Numbered from the stretch's first letter, positions 48,558 to 59,136 are shown. The stretch is DNA of 64,000 bases from UMGS1668 sp035447605 (GCA_035447605.1 DAOTHJ010000002.1:62001-126000); one strand, 5' to 3'. Notes: generated by a model from the letters alone, not told the origin. Made by a program: numbers and translations.

Positions 48558-49265
48558 ATGGAACTGAAATACAAGCGCGTGCTTCTGAAGCTCAGCGGGG
48601 AAGCCCTTGCCGGCGGGCAAAAGACCGGGATCGACTTTCATACCGTACGGACCATTTGTCAAAGCATCAAAAAATGCTCGGATCTGGGCGCGGAGATCGC
48701 AATTGTTGTAGGCGGAGGCAACTTCTGGCGCGGCCGTTCCAGCGGCGGTATGGACCGCACGACCGCGGATCACATGGGGATGCTGGCCACCGTCATCAAC
48801 GCGCTCGCGCTCTATGATACGCTCAATCAGCTGGGCGTCCCGGTGCGGGTCATGACCGCGATCTCCATGCCGGAGATTGCGGAGCCGTTTATCCGCAACA
48901 GGGCCATCCGCCATCTGGAGAAGGGCAGGATCATCATCTTCGGCTGCGGAACCGGAAACCCCTATTTTTCCACCGACAGCGCAAGTTCCCTCCGCGCGGC
49001 GGAAATCAACGCCGACGTGATCTTCAAGGCCACGCTGGTCGACGGCGTCTACGACAAGGATCCAAACGAGTACGACGACGCCGTCCGGTACGACAGCCTC
49101 ACCTTCGGCGAGGTGCTGGAGAAGGATCTCAAGGTTCTGGATGCCACTTCCGTGGCCATGTGCCGCGACAACCACATTCCCATCCTTGTTTTCAGCCTCA
49201 GCGATCCCGATAACATCTGCCGCGCCATTACCGGCGAAGAGATCGGCACCCTGGTCAAAGGCTGA
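48558..49265 (+). CDS. pyrH: UMP kinase
   Basis: Phosphorylates UMP to UDP. The 235-residue protein has KLSGEAL near residue 11, VVGGGNFWRGR, and GCGTGNPYFSTDSAS, all typical of the amino-acid-kinase-fold PyrH. AAAGGGGAG precedes the ATG. It heads the long operon pyrH-frr-uppS-cdsA-dxr-rseP-ispG-polC, and no terminator is seen within it. Confidence 0.97.
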   Translation: MELKYKRVLLKLSGEALAGGQKTGIDFHTVRTICQSIKKCSDLGAEIAIVVGGGNFWRGRSSGGMDRTTADHMGMLATVINALALYDTLNQLGVPVRVMTAISMPEIAEPFIRNRAIRHLEKGRIIIFGCGTGNPYFSTDSASSLRAAEINADVIFKATLVDGVYDKDPNEYDDAVRYDSLTFGEVLEKDLKVLDATSVAMCRDNHIPILVFSLSDPDNICRAITGEEIGTLVKG

Positions 49266-49365
49266 TCCGCCGGATTCCTTTAGTTTTCTTGGGTACGGCG
49301 TTTTCCGGTGCACGCCCGTATCTTTCAAAAAAATATTTGTTCAGCCGGAGAAATGGAGGAAAACT

Positions 49366-49920
49366 ATGAGAGAACAGCTCATCTCTTTCAACGAGAAAAT
49401 GGAAGAAATCATCGCAACCCTTCAGGAGGATTTCGGTTCCATCCGCGCCGGACGCGCCAACCCCGGCGTGCTGGACCGCCTGGTCATTGATTATTACGGC
49501 ACCCCGACCAAAGTCAACCAGATGGCGGCCGTATCCGTATCGGAAGCCCGGATCCTTGTCATTCAGCCTTGGGACCGTTCTGCGCTCAAGCTGATTGAAA
49601 AAGCGATCAATCTCTCCGATATCGGCATCCCGCCGCAGAACGACGGCGTCTGCATCCGGCTCGTTTTCCCTCCGCTGACCGAGGAGCGCCGCAAGGATCT
49701 TTCCAAGGAGGTTCACAGGCATGCGGAGGAGGCAAAGATCTCCGTACGCAACATTCGCCGCGACGCCAACGACTTCATCAAGAAGCAGGAAAAAGACAAG
49801 GTGATCACTGAAGACGACCGCAAGGACATCGAGAAGGACTGCCAGAAGCTGACCGACGATTTCATTAAGCAGATCGACGACATGGCCGAAAGCAAATCCA
49901 CGGAGATCATGGAACTCTGA
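49366..49920 (+). CDS. frr: Ribosome recycling factor
   Basis: Splits post-termination ribosomes with EF-G. 184 residues with the RRF patterns IRAGRANPGVLDRL, VDYYG-like IDYYGTPTKVNQMA, and PLTEERRKDLSKEV. ATG 49366 follows GGAGG. Usual neighbours on both sides. Confidence 0.98.
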   Translation: MREQLISFNEKMEEIIATLQEDFGSIRAGRANPGVLDRLVIDYYGTPTKVNQMAAVSVSEARILVIQPWDRSALKLIEKAINLSDIGIPPQNDGVCIRLVFPPLTEERRKDLSKEVHRHAEEAKISVRNIRRDANDFIKKQEKDKVITEDDRKDIEKDCQKLTDDFIKQIDDMAESKSTEIMEL

Positions 49921-49957
49921 TCTGCCGCGAAACTATATCGAAAGGCGGAATCGGATT

Positions 49958-50662
49958 TTGAAAAGCGAGCGGATCCTGCCGGCGCATATTGGCATCATCA
50001 TGGACGGCAACGGACGCTGGGCAAAGAAAAAAGGGCTTCCCCGGAGCGCCGGGCATAAAAAAGGCGCGGAGGTCTTTGAGACGATCGCGCGGTACTGCCG
50101 CGACATCGGCATCCGCTACCTCACCGTCTACGCCTTTTCCACAGAGAACTGGCGCCGCCCAAAACAGGAAGTCGAGGACGTCATGGATCTGATGCGCAGC
50201 TATCTCCGGCGGATGGACAGCATGACGAAAGAGCATATTGCCATCCGGTTTATCGGGGACCGCGTGCCTCTGGCCGACGATTTGCGCGCGCTGATGGAGA
50301 AGGCGGAAAAGGCCAAGGTGAGCGACGTGAAGCTGACCGTCCAGATCGCGCTCAACTACGGAGGCCGGGACGAAATTCTCCATGCGGTGCAGGCGATCGC
50401 CAACAAGGTCCGGGCCGGCGGGCTCGCTCCGGAGGAGATCACGGAGGAACTGATCTCGGCGAACCTCTATTCCGTGGTGCCGGATGCGGATCTGATCCTC
50501 CGGCCCAGCGGAGAGGAACGCCTCTCTAATTTTCTGCTCTGGGAGAGCGCCTATTCCGAACTGATTTTCATGGATGTGCTCTGGCCGGATTTTACGCCTG
50601 CGCATCTGGAAAAAGCCCTGGCCGAATATGCGGGCAGGGACCGGCGCTTCGGCGGCGTGTAA
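49958..50662 (+). CDS. uppS: Isoprenyl transferase (undecaprenyl diphosphate synthase)
   Basis: Makes the C55 lipid carrier for cell-wall synthesis from farnesyl diphosphate and IPP. Catalytic Asp16 in IMDGNGRWAKKKG, then YAFSTENWRRP and RPSGEERLSNFLLWE, are the cis-prenyltransferase motifs. 234 residues from a TTG start at 49958 behind AAAGGCGGAA. Part of the same operon as dxr, rseP and ispG, so carrier and precursor supply are made together. Confidence 0.97.
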   Translation: MKSERILPAHIGIIMDGNGRWAKKKGLPRSAGHKKGAEVFETIARYCRDIGIRYLTVYAFSTENWRRPKQEVEDVMDLMRSYLRRMDSMTKEHIAIRFIGDRVPLADDLRALMEKAEKAKVSDVKLTVQIALNYGGRDEILHAVQAIANKVRAGGLAPEEITEELISANLYSVVPDADLILRPSGEERLSNFLLWESAYSELIFMDVLWPDFTPAHLEKALAEYAGRDRRFGGV

Positions 50663-50693
50663 ATTTGACAGACGGAAGGTACGGACGGAATTC

Positions 50694-51524
50694 ATGAAAC
50701 AACGCCTGATTACTTCGTTCGTCGGGCTCGTGCTGCTCGGCGTTGTGCTTTATTTTTATCATACGCTCCTGCTGCCCGCCGCGGTGACGCTGCTCTCCGT
50801 GATGGCGGTGTGGGAGTTGCTCCATGCCGAGCATCTCTGCGGGTACACGTCGGTGATTCCGGTCTGCCTCGCGGCGGCGGCGGTCATCCCGCTGCTCGTT
50901 TTCACCGAGGCCGTCGGCCTGAGGGAAGTCTGCCTCATCTTTGGCGGAATTCTGATGCTCTTCGTTCTTTTTGATCCCAAGAAATTCGGGGCGACGTCCG
51001 CCGGGTATGCGTTTTTTGTCTCGGTTGCGGTGCCGCTCGGATTCTCAATGCTGCTCGTGTTCCGGGAGGGATTCAGTACCGTTCAGGGTCTGTATCTCAT
51101 CCTCCTGAGCCTTGCGGTTGCATGGCTCAACGATACGTTTGCATTTTTTAGCGGCCATCTGTTCGGCCGGCGCAAGCTCTGCCCGACGATCAGTCCCAAA
51201 AAGACGGTGGAGGGTGCGGTTGGCGGCGTGATAGGAAGCATCGCGCTGAGCCTTCTGCTGAGCTGGGCCTACGCGTTGTATGCCGCGCCGGTGATCGGGG
51301 AACCGCTTTCCATCCGCTGGCTCTCCCTGAGCCTGTTTCTGCCGGTCGGGGCGGCCGCGGGGATTTTCGGAGATCTCTGTGCTTCGGTCATCAAGCGGCA
51401 GTCCGGGATCAAGGATTACGGTAACGTCATGCCGGGGCACGGCGGGATCATGGACCGTTTCGACAGCTGGCTCTTTGTCGCGCCGCTGCTCTATCTCTGG
51501 AATTTTTTCTTCCCCATCATCTGA
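50694..51524 (+). CDS. cdsA: Phosphatidate cytidylyltransferase
   Basis: Makes CDP-diacylglycerol from phosphatidate and CTP. A 276-residue polytopic protein with about seven hydrophobic helices and the C-terminal CDS signature SVIKRQSGIKDYGNVMPGHG followed by GIMDRFDS, with SPKKTVEGAVGG upstream. The ATG at 50694 follows GGAAGGTACGGACGG. Lies 31 bp after uppS. Confidence 0.96.
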   Translation: MKQRLITSFVGLVLLGVVLYFYHTLLLPAAVTLLSVMAVWELLHAEHLCGYTSVIPVCLAAAAVIPLLVFTEAVGLREVCLIFGGILMLFVLFDPKKFGATSAGYAFFVSVAVPLGFSMLLVFREGFSTVQGLYLILLSLAVAWLNDTFAFFSGHLFGRRKLCPTISPKKTVEGAVGGVIGSIALSLLLSWAYALYAAPVIGEPLSIRWLSLSLFLPVGAAAGIFGDLCASVIKRQSGIKDYGNVMPGHGGIMDRFDSWLFVAPLLYLWNFFFPII

Positions 51525-51590
51525 CCGACATGAATATCGGATAAAATCTGTGCCGCACGAAAGAGCGGCATATTTGTTAGAAGGAATCCT

Positions 51591-52742
51591 ATGAAACGAA
51601 TTTCCGTTCTCGGTTCCACCGGCTCGATCGGCACCCAGACATTGGATGTCTGCCGCCGCATGGACGTTTCTGTCGCCGCCCTTGCCGCCGGAAGCAATAC
51701 GGCGCTGCTGGAGGAACAGGCGAGGGAATTCCGTCCGGAACTGGTCGCCGTCTTTGACGAGGCATCCGCCGCGGCACTCCGGATTTCACTCGCGGATACG
51801 GATATCAAAGTCGTCTCCGGCGCGGAGGGCGTCAAAGAGGCGGCGGCCTGCTTCTGCGATATTGTGCTCAACGCCGTCACCGGGATCGCAGGCCTTGCGC
51901 CCTCGCTCGCCGCGATCGAAGCCGGAAACACGCTTGCGCTTGCCAACAAGGAAACCTTGGTCGCCGGCGGAAAGCGCGTGATGGACTACGCGGCGGCGCA
52001 TGGCGTAAAAATTTTGCCGGTGGACAGCGAACACTCGGCGGTATTTCAGTGCTTACAGGCGAAGGGCGACTCCGGCCGGATCGGGAAGCTGATCCTCACG
52101 GCGTCCGGCGGCCCGTTCTTCGGAAAAAGCCGCGAGGAGCTCGCCTCCGTCCGGCCGGAGGAGGCTCTCCGGCATCCGACTTGGACAATGGGTCGGAAAG
52201 TGACCATCGACTCCGCCACCATGGCAAATAAAGGGCTTGAAATTATGGAAGCGGCGCATCTTTTCGGTGTGACGCAGGATAAAATAGAGGTAATCATTCA
52301 TCGGGAGAGCATGGTGCACTCGATGGTCGAGTTTGTCGATCATTCGGTGCTCGCCCAGCTTGGCGTCCCGGATATGCGCACGCCGATTCAGTATGCGCTG
52401 ACGTGGCCGGAGCGCCTGCCAAGCACTGTAAAGCAGATTAACCTTACGGAGATTGGCGCGCTGACGTTTTACCGGCCGGATGATGCGGCGTTTCCATCCA
52501 TGCGCATCGCGAGGCGGGCGCTTTCCCTCGGCGGCACGGCGGGTGCTGCGTTTAATGCCGCGGACGAGGTCGCCGTCGCGGCTTTTCTGGATGGGAGGAT
52601 CGGCTTCAACGACATCCCGTCCGTGCTCGAAAAGACGGTGGAGATGCCGCTTCCGGAGGGAGATTCCTTCGAGGCGGTCTTTGCCGCCGACCGGGAGGCG
52701 CGCGCTTTCGCCGCTTCCCTGACAGACCAGATTAGGAGATAA
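51591..52742 (+). CDS. dxr: 1-deoxy-D-xylulose 5-phosphate reductoisomerase
   Basis: Second step of the MEP isoprenoid pathway (DXP to MEP with NADPH). NADPH loop GSTGSIGTQTLDV near residue 7, ANKETLVAGG, and the metal site in PVDSEHSAVFQCL with the later Glu in NKGLEIMEAAHLF. 383 residues. With ispG here and uppS upstream, the operon supplies wall-lipid precursors. Confidence 0.98.
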   Translation: MKRISVLGSTGSIGTQTLDVCRRMDVSVAALAAGSNTALLEEQAREFRPELVAVFDEASAAALRISLADTDIKVVSGAEGVKEAAACFCDIVLNAVTGIAGLAPSLAAIEAGNTLALANKETLVAGGKRVMDYAAAHGVKILPVDSEHSAVFQCLQAKGDSGRIGKLILTASGGPFFGKSREELASVRPEEALRHPTWTMGRKVTIDSATMANKGLEIMEAAHLFGVTQDKIEVIIHRESMVHSMVEFVDHSVLAQLGVPDMRTPIQYALTWPERLPSTVKQINLTEIGALTFYRPDDAAFPSMRIARRALSLGGTAGAAFNAADEVAVAAFLDGRIGFNDIPSVLEKTVEMPLPEGDSFEAVFAADREARAFAASLTDQIRR

Positions 52743-52751
52743 TCGTTCGCC

Positions 52752-53777
52752 ATGAGTATTTTGATTGCAGTCCTCTGCTTTGCGGTGATGCTGGTTTTCC
52801 ACGAATTGGGCCATTTTCTGACCGCCAAATGGGCCGGCATAAAAGTGAATGAATTTGCGGTCGGCATGGGGCCGAAGCTCTTTTCCATCAAAAGGGGAGA
52901 GACGGCCTACAGCCTGCGCCTATTTCCGATCGGCGCGTTTGTCGCCATGGAGGGCGAGGACGACGGGAGCGAAATCCCGACCGAGCGCTCTTTTATGGCC
53001 TGCCCGGTCTGGAAGCGCATCCTTGTCACGGCTGCCGGCGCGTTTATGAATATCCTGCTCGGCTTCATCCTCGCCGTGATTTTGACCTCCGGCCAGGAAC
53101 TGATCGGCACGCCGATCATCGCCGGGTTCAGCGAGGGGTCCTCCTCCGCGGAATATCTGAAAGTGGACGACCGGATCCTCTCCGTCAACGGGGAGCAGGT
53201 TCTGATCGACAACGACATCGTCTATTCCCTGATCCGGGATCCGGACGGCGTCGTCAGCATGGAGGTCCTGCGGGATGGGGAAAAGGTGAAGCTCGACCGC
53301 GTGGTCTTTGAGATGAAAGACTATGAGGGCGTCTCCTCGATTGTATTGGATTTCAGCGTCTACGGCTTGGAACCGACGGTCTGGCGCGTCGTGGAATATT
53401 CGGCGGGCTGGACGTTTGCGCTGGTAAAACTCGCGTGGCACGGCTTTGCAGACCTTTTAAAGGGTACCTTTACGATCAGCCAGCTCTCGGGGCCGGTCGG
53501 CGTCACGGAGGTGATCTCCGAGGCAAGCTCCCAGAGCCTTGATTCGCTGCTGTTTATTGTTGCGCTGGTCACGGTCAACCTCGGTGTCGTCAACCTGCTG
53601 CCGCTGCCCGCGCTGGACGGTGGACGCATTCTTTTCATGCTGCTGGAAGCGATCCGTGGGAAGCCCATCAATCAGAAGGTGGAGGGCGCGATCCACAACG
53701 CCGGCTTCATTCTGCTGATCCTGCTGATGCTCTATGTCACGGCGAACGACATCATGAAACTCGTAAGCGGAGGCTGA
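52752..53777 (+). CDS. rseP: Site-2 protease RseP/RasP
   Basis: Membrane metalloprotease that cleaves anti-sigma factors and leftover signal peptides inside the membrane. HELGH at residues 17-21 in helix 1, PDZ domain about residues 115-195, and the third zinc ligand in LPLPALDGGRI near residue 290. 341 residues. Located between dxr and ispG as in many Firmicutes. Confidence 0.96.
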   Translation: MSILIAVLCFAVMLVFHELGHFLTAKWAGIKVNEFAVGMGPKLFSIKRGETAYSLRLFPIGAFVAMEGEDDGSEIPTERSFMACPVWKRILVTAAGAFMNILLGFILAVILTSGQELIGTPIIAGFSEGSSSAEYLKVDDRILSVNGEQVLIDNDIVYSLIRDPDGVVSMEVLRDGEKVKLDRVVFEMKDYEGVSSIVLDFSVYGLEPTVWRVVEYSAGWTFALVKLAWHGFADLLKGTFTISQLSGPVGVTEVISEASSQSLDSLLFIVALVTVNLGVVNLLPLPALDGGRILFMLLEAIRGKPINQKVEGAIHNAGFILLILLMLYVTANDIMKLVSGG

Positions 53778-53779
53778 GT

Positions 53780-54817
53780 ATGGCCAAAGAAGTTAAAATT
53801 GGAAACGTCATGATCGGCGGGAGCCATCCCGTCGCCATCCAGTCGATGCTGAGCGTCCCCTCCACCGATCTCGAGGGCAGCGTCGCCCAGGCCGTGGAAC
53901 TGGAAGAAGCCGGCTGCGAGATTCTACGGGCGGCCGTTCCGGATATGGAGGCCGTGCGGCTGATTCCCGCGATCAAAGAGAAAATCCATATTCCGCTCGT
54001 CGCGGATATCCACTTTGACTACCGGCTCGCGCTGGCGGCGGTGGAGGCCGGAGCCGATAAGATCCGGATCAATCCCGGCAACATCGGCGGTGAGGAGCGT
54101 ACCCGCGCGGTCGCGGAGGCCTGCGGAAAAGCGGGCGCCGCGATCCGCATCGGCGTCAACAGCGGCTCGCTCGAAAAACATCTGCTCGAAAAATACGGCG
54201 CCCCGACGGCCGAAGCCCTTGCCGAGAGCGCCGAAGAATATGTCCGTATGCTGGAGGGATTTGATTTCCACGACATTGTCGTCTCGATAAAATCGAGCGA
54301 CGTCGGCACCATGATGAAGGCCTGCCGTCTCGCCGCGGCGCGCTTTGAGTATCCGCTGCATCTCGGCGTGACCGAGGCCGGAACGGAGCGCATGGGCCTC
54401 ATCAAGAACGCCGTCGGCATCGGGAGCCTGCTGCTCGACGGCATCGGTTCCACAATCCGCGTGACGCTGACCGCCGACCCGGTACGTGAAATTTATGCGG
54501 CGAAAGATATCCTGAAGGCGATCGGCCTACGGCAGGAGGGCGTGAATATCGTTTCCTGCCCAACCTGCGGCCGCACGCGCATCGACCTCATCAAGCTCGC
54601 GGGCGAGGTGGAGGATGCGCTGAGGGGCTGCAAAAAGCCTATTAAAGTGGCGGTCATGGGCTGCGCGGTCAACGGGCCGGGCGAGGCGAGAGAGGCCGAC
54701 GTCGGCATCGCGGGCGGCACCGGCTGCGGGCTCGTATTCCGGAAAGGGGAGATCGTCCGCAAGGTGCCGGAGAACGAGCTGCTTGCGGCGCTTCTCGAGG
54801 AAATCGAAAAAATATAA
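53780..54817 (+). CDS. ispG: 4-hydroxy-3-methylbut-2-en-1-yl diphosphate synthase
   Basis: Iron-sulfur enzyme of the MEP pathway making HMBPP. The 4Fe-4S cysteines are in SCPTCGRTRIDL and VMGCAVNGPGEA, and KIRINPGNIGG and GVTEAGTERMG are IspG marks. 345 residues. It starts 3 bp after rseP; no ribosome site other than GCGGAGG in the end of rseP. Confidence 0.98.
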   Translation: MAKEVKIGNVMIGGSHPVAIQSMLSVPSTDLEGSVAQAVELEEAGCEILRAAVPDMEAVRLIPAIKEKIHIPLVADIHFDYRLALAAVEAGADKIRINPGNIGGEERTRAVAEACGKAGAAIRIGVNSGSLEKHLLEKYGAPTAEALAESAEEYVRMLEGFDFHDIVVSIKSSDVGTMMKACRLAAARFEYPLHLGVTEAGTERMGLIKNAVGIGSLLLDGIGSTIRVTLTADPVREIYAAKDILKAIGLRQEGVNIVSCPTCGRTRIDLIKLAGEVEDALRGCKKPIKVAVMGCAVNGPGEAREADVGIAGGTGCGLVFRKGEIVRKVPENELLAALLEEIEKI

Positions 54818-54855
54818 CGGGGGCGACCCTGAAAACATAAAAGGACGGTAAAAGA

Positions 54856-57800
54856 ATGGGGAAGACCCTGTCGGAAATTTTCGGGATCTCCGCCGGAATG
54901 GCTCTGGCGGAAGCGGAGGTATGCTCGGTCATGCTCGGTCGGGAGGGCCAGAGCATCAAGGTGGAGGTCGCTCCGAAACAGACGGTGGGAAAATCGGATC
55001 TGTATGCGCTGGAACAGGCGCTTGCCGTCAGGCTGGGCGTGGAAGACGTCCGGCTTATTCCTGTTTACCCGTCGGAATGGCTGACGGAGGACTATTTCGG
55101 CGAGCTTTTGACGGAGGCTCAGCGCCGCGGCGTCGCAATCAACGGCTTTTTTGACGGCGCGGAGGCAAAATTCAGCGAAAACCGGCTCCGTATCCGCCTT
55201 GCCCACGGCGGTGAGGAGATGCTCAAAAAAATGCGCGCCGACCTGACGCTCCGCGAGATCATCCGGGAGGAATTCGGCCTCGACTGCGCGGTGGAATTTT
55301 GCGGTGTCACGGCGGTCACGGAGTTTACCGCGCCGCTGCCGGAGCCGAAACCTTCGGTTTATAAAGAATCCGCAAAGCATACCCATGCGGCAAAGGAAAA
55401 GGGCGGTTTTGACTGCTCGGGGCTGCCCATCGATGCCTCCGAGATGGAGATCCTGATCGGAAAACCGATCCGCCAGCGCCCGGAGCCGCTCTCCCATATC
55501 GACCAGCAGAGCGGAAAAGTCACGGTCTGGGGCGATATCTTCAGCATCGACAGCAGGGAGACCCGCGACGGGGAGAGCGTCATTCTTTCCATCATGATCA
55601 CGGACTACACCGGCTCCAATATTCTTAAAATCATCAAGAAAAAAGAGGAGGCCGCGCCGCTTTTTGACCTCAAAAAGGGTATGACGATCATGGCCCGGGG
55701 CGACGCCTCCTACGATAAATACGAACATGACATCACAATCCGGCCCTACGATATCTCTACGGTCAAACGCCTCTGCCGCGAGGACGACGAGCCGGAGAAG
55801 CGCGTCGAGCTGCACCTGCATACCAACATGTCGCAGATGGACGGCGTGACCGAGGCCGGCAGGTATGTCGAGACGGCGCACCGCTGGGGCCACAGAGCCG
55901 TCGGCATCACGGATCACGGCGTCGCGCAGGGCTTCCCCGACGTGATGAACGCCGTCGCCGCCCTCAAAGATCCGGATTTTAAGCCGATCTACGGCGTCGA
56001 GGCCTATTATGTGGACGATACGGTGCAGTCCGTCACCGGAAATGTGGATGTGCCTTTTAACGGCGAGATCATCGCCTTTGACCTTGAAACCACCGGCCTC
56101 TCCGCCACGATGGACCGCATCACCGAGATCGGCGCGGTCCGCATTGTGGGCGGCGAAATCCGGGAGGAATTCTGCACCTTCGTCGATCCGGAGAAGCATA
56201 TCCCCGAGCGCATCACCGAGCTCACCGGCATCAACGACAGCATGGTGCGGGGCGCGCCGAAGGAGGAGGAGGCCTACCGGAAGTTTATGGAGTTCTGCGG
56301 GCCGGATGCCTTCCTCGTCGCCCACAACGCCGGGTTCGATACCGGCTTTCTGCGCGCGGTCTCCGACCGGCACCATCTGGGCTTTTGCAATTCCTTTGCC
56401 GATACGGTCACGATGGCCCGGTCGCTCTATCCGGAGCTCACAAACCACAAGCTTGACACGCTCTCAAACCACCTGAAGCTCGCTCCCTTCAATCACCACC
56501 GTGCAAGCGACGATGCGAGGGAGCTCGCACTGATCCTGCTCGAGATGCTCAAAAAGATCGAAACGGAGAAGCATGCCGACAACTTTTCGGCGCTCAACGG
56601 GCTTCTGGGCGGCACGGATCCCAAAAAGCTTCCGACCTACCACCTGATTCTGATTGCCAAAAATCAGAAGGGACTTAAAAACCTGTATGAGCTAATTTCT
56701 CTGTCACATATCCGCTATTTTCACCGGCATCCGCGCGTACCAAAGAGCATCCTGACCCAATATCGGGAAGGACTGATCGTCGGCTCCGCCTGTGAAGCGG
56801 GAGAACTTTACATGGCGGTTCGCGAGGGAAAGCCGCATGAAGAGCTGATCCGAATTGCTTCTTTTTACGATTATCTGGAGATTCAGCCGCTCGACAACAA
56901 CCGCTTTCTGGTTCGGGAAGGAATGGCCGAGAACGACGAGCAGCTCCGCAGCTGGAACCGGCAGATTGTCGCGCTGGGCGAGGAACTCGGCATCCCCGTT
57001 GTGGCAACCGGGGACGTGCACTTCCTCAACCCGGAGGATGCGGATTACCGCAAGATCATCATGAACGCCGTCGGGTTTGAACACGCGGAGGAGCAGCCCT
57101 CCCTCTATTTTAAGACCACTCGGGAGATGCTTGACGAGTTCTCCTACCTCGGCGAAGAAAAGGCCCGCGAGGTGGTTATCACCGTGCCGAACCGGATTGC
57201 CGATTCCGTCGACTTCCTGCGGCCGATTCCGGAGGGCACCTTCACGCCTTCCATCGAGGGCGCGGAGGACGACCTGCAAGCCATGTGCTGGAAGCGCGCC
57301 CACGAGATTTACGGCGACCCTCTGCCGCAGCAGGTTTCGGAGCGCCTCGAGCATGAGCTCAACTCGATCATCAAGCACGGATATGCCGTGTTGTACGTGA
57401 TCGCGCAGAAGCTCGTCTCCAAGAGCGAGAGCGAGGGCTATCTCGTCGGCTCAAGAGGTTCGGTCGGTTCGTCCTTCGTCGCCTCGATGAGCGGCATTTC
57501 GGAGGTCAACCCTCTGCCGCCGCATTATGTATGCCCGAAGTGTAAACACAGCGAATTCGTCGAGGATGGCTCCGTCGGCTCCGGTTTCGACCTGCCGCCG
57601 AAGAAATGCCCGGTCTGCGGCGCGGAATACCGCCGCGACGGCCACGAGATCCCGTTTGAGACCTTCCTCGGCTTCCATGGCGACAAGGAGCCGGATATCG
57701 ACCTCAATTTCTCGAGCGAATATCAGACGAGAGCCCACCGTTATACGGAGGAGCTGTTCGGAAAATCCCATGTTTTCAAGGCCGGCACCATCGGCACCAT

Positions 57801-59136
57801 CGCCGAAAAAACCGCCTACGGATATGTCAAGAAATACTGCGAGGAGCGCGGCATCACCTTACATAAAGCGGAAGAGGCAAGGCTCGCCAACGGCTGCATC
57901 GGCGTCAAACGCACGACCGGCCAGCACCCGGGCGGCATGGTTGTCATCCCGGCGGATCATGACGTCACCGACTTCTGCCCGATCCAGCACCCGGCCGACG
58001 ATCCGGATGCCGAGGTTCTGACGACGCATTTCGACTTCCATTCGCTTCACGACACGATCCTGAAGCTCGACGAGCTCGGACACGAGGTTCCGACCCTCTA
58101 TAAGCATCTGGAGGACCTGACCGGCATCCGCGTATTAGATGTGCCGATGAGCGACGAGAAGGTTTACAGCCTATTGCAGTCCCCAGCGGCATTGGGCGTC
58201 ACGCCGGAGGAGATCGACTGCAAGACCGGCACCTTCGCGCTGCCGGAGATGGGCACGCCCTTCGTCCGTCAGATGCTGATGGATGCAAAGCCGAAGAATT
58301 TTGCCGATCTTATCCAGATCGCCGGCCTCTCCCACGGTACGGACGTCTGGCTCGGTAACGCGCAGGATCTGATTAAAAACGGCACTTGCACGATTTCCAA
58401 CGTCATCGGCACGCGCGACAGCATCATGACGACGCTGATCCGTTATGGTCTCGAGCCCTCCATGGCCTTCAAAATCATGGAGATCACCCGTAAAGGCAAG
58501 GCGATCAAGCTGCTGACCGACGAGCATAAACAGGCGATGAAGGAGCACGGCGTACCGGATTGGTATCTCGATTCCTGCCTGAAAATCAAGTATATGTTCC
58601 CGAAAGCGCATGCCGTGGCCTACGACATCGGCGCTATCCGCACGGCGTATTTCAAGGTCTATTATCCGCTGGAATTCTACGCGGCGTTCTTTACGGTCCG
58701 CGGCGGCGATTTTGATGCGGAATCCGCGCTTGCCGGAAAAGCGGCCGTGGAGCGGAAGATCAAGGAACTCGAAGATCTGCCGAATCCGACGGCGAAGGAG
58801 GAGGATTCCCTGACCACGCTTCAGATCATCAATGAGATGCTGGCACGCGGCATCGAATGCCTGCCGGTCGATCTCTACCGCTCGGATGCGGTCAAATATG
58901 TGCCGGAGGATGGAAAACTACGCCTTCCGTTTACCGCGCTCAAGGGGCTCGGCGAAACCGCGGCACGGAGTTTGCAGGTGGGCGGTGCAAAGGGACCGTA
59001 TCTTTCGGAGGACGACATCATGGCGCGCAACTCGGTCGGCAGCGGCGTCATGGATATTTTGCGGGCGGCGGGCGTGCTGAACGGTTTGCCCAAGACCACG
59101 CAGATGAATTTGTTTGAGATGTGGGGAGGTTCCTGA
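54856..59136 (+). CDS. polC: DNA polymerase III alpha subunit, PolC type
   Basis: Main replicative polymerase of low-GC Gram-positives, 1426 residues. An N-terminal domain and OB region come first; the PHP domain starts near residue 317 (VELHLHTNMSQMDGV) and is split by the 3'-5' exonuclease (IAFDLETTGLS near residue 405; VAHNAGFDTGF). The polymerase core has VGSRGSVGSSFVA near 864 and a zinc finger CPKC...CPVC near 892. The acidic residues are in PDIDLNFSSEYQ. It is the last large gene of the pyrH operon. Confidence 0.98.
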   Translation: MGKTLSEIFGISAGMALAEAEVCSVMLGREGQSIKVEVAPKQTVGKSDLYALEQALAVRLGVEDVRLIPVYPSEWLTEDYFGELLTEAQRRGVAINGFFDGAEAKFSENRLRIRLAHGGEEMLKKMRADLTLREIIREEFGLDCAVEFCGVTAVTEFTAPLPEPKPSVYKESAKHTHAAKEKGGFDCSGLPIDASEMEILIGKPIRQRPEPLSHIDQQSGKVTVWGDIFSIDSRETRDGESVILSIMITDYTGSNILKIIKKKEEAAPLFDLKKGMTIMARGDASYDKYEHDITIRPYDISTVKRLCREDDEPEKRVELHLHTNMSQMDGVTEAGRYVETAHRWGHRAVGITDHGVAQGFPDVMNAVAALKDPDFKPIYGVEAYYVDDTVQSVTGNVDVPFNGEIIAFDLETTGLSATMDRITEIGAVRIVGGEIREEFCTFVDPEKHIPERITELTGINDSMVRGAPKEEEAYRKFMEFCGPDAFLVAHNAGFDTGFLRAVSDRHHLGFCNSFADTVTMARSLYPELTNHKLDTLSNHLKLAPFNHHRASDDARELALILLEMLKKIETEKHADNFSALNGLLGGTDPKKLPTYHLILIAKNQKGLKNLYELISLSHIRYFHRHPRVPKSILTQYREGLIVGSACEAGELYMAVREGKPHEELIRIASFYDYLEIQPLDNNRFLVREGMAENDEQLRSWNRQIVALGEELGIPVVATGDVHFLNPEDADYRKIIMNAVGFEHAEEQPSLYFKTTREMLDEFSYLGEEKAREVVITVPNRIADSVDFLRPIPEGTFTPSIEGAEDDLQAMCWKRAHEIYGDPLPQQVSERLEHELNSIIKHGYAVLYVIAQKLVSKSESEGYLVGSRGSVGSSFVASMSGISEVNPLPPHYVCPKCKHSEFVEDGSVGSGFDLPPKKCPVCGAEYRRDGHEIPFETFLGFHGDKEPDIDLNFSSEYQTRAHRYTEELFGKSHVFKAGTIGTIAEKTAYGYVKKYCEERGITLHKAEEARLANGCIGVKRTTGQHPGGMVVIPADHDVTDFCPIQHPADDPDAEVLTTHFDFHSLHDTILKLDELGHEVPTLYKHLEDLTGIRVLDVPMSDEKVYSLLQSPAALGVTPEEIDCKTGTFALPEMGTPFVRQMLMDAKPKNFADLIQIAGLSHGTDVWLGNAQDLIKNGTCTISNVIGTRDSIMTTLIRYGLEPSMAFKIMEITRKGKAIKLLTDEHKQAMKEHGVPDWYLDSCLKIKYMFPKAHAVAYDIGAIRTAYFKVYYPLEFYAAFFTVRGGDFDAESALAGKAAVERKIKELEDLPNPTAKEEDSLTTLQIINEMLARGIECLPVDLYRSDAVKYVPEDGKLRLPFTALKGLGETAARSLQVGGAKGPYLSEDDIMARNSVGSGVMDILRAAGVLNGLPKTTQMNLFEMWGGS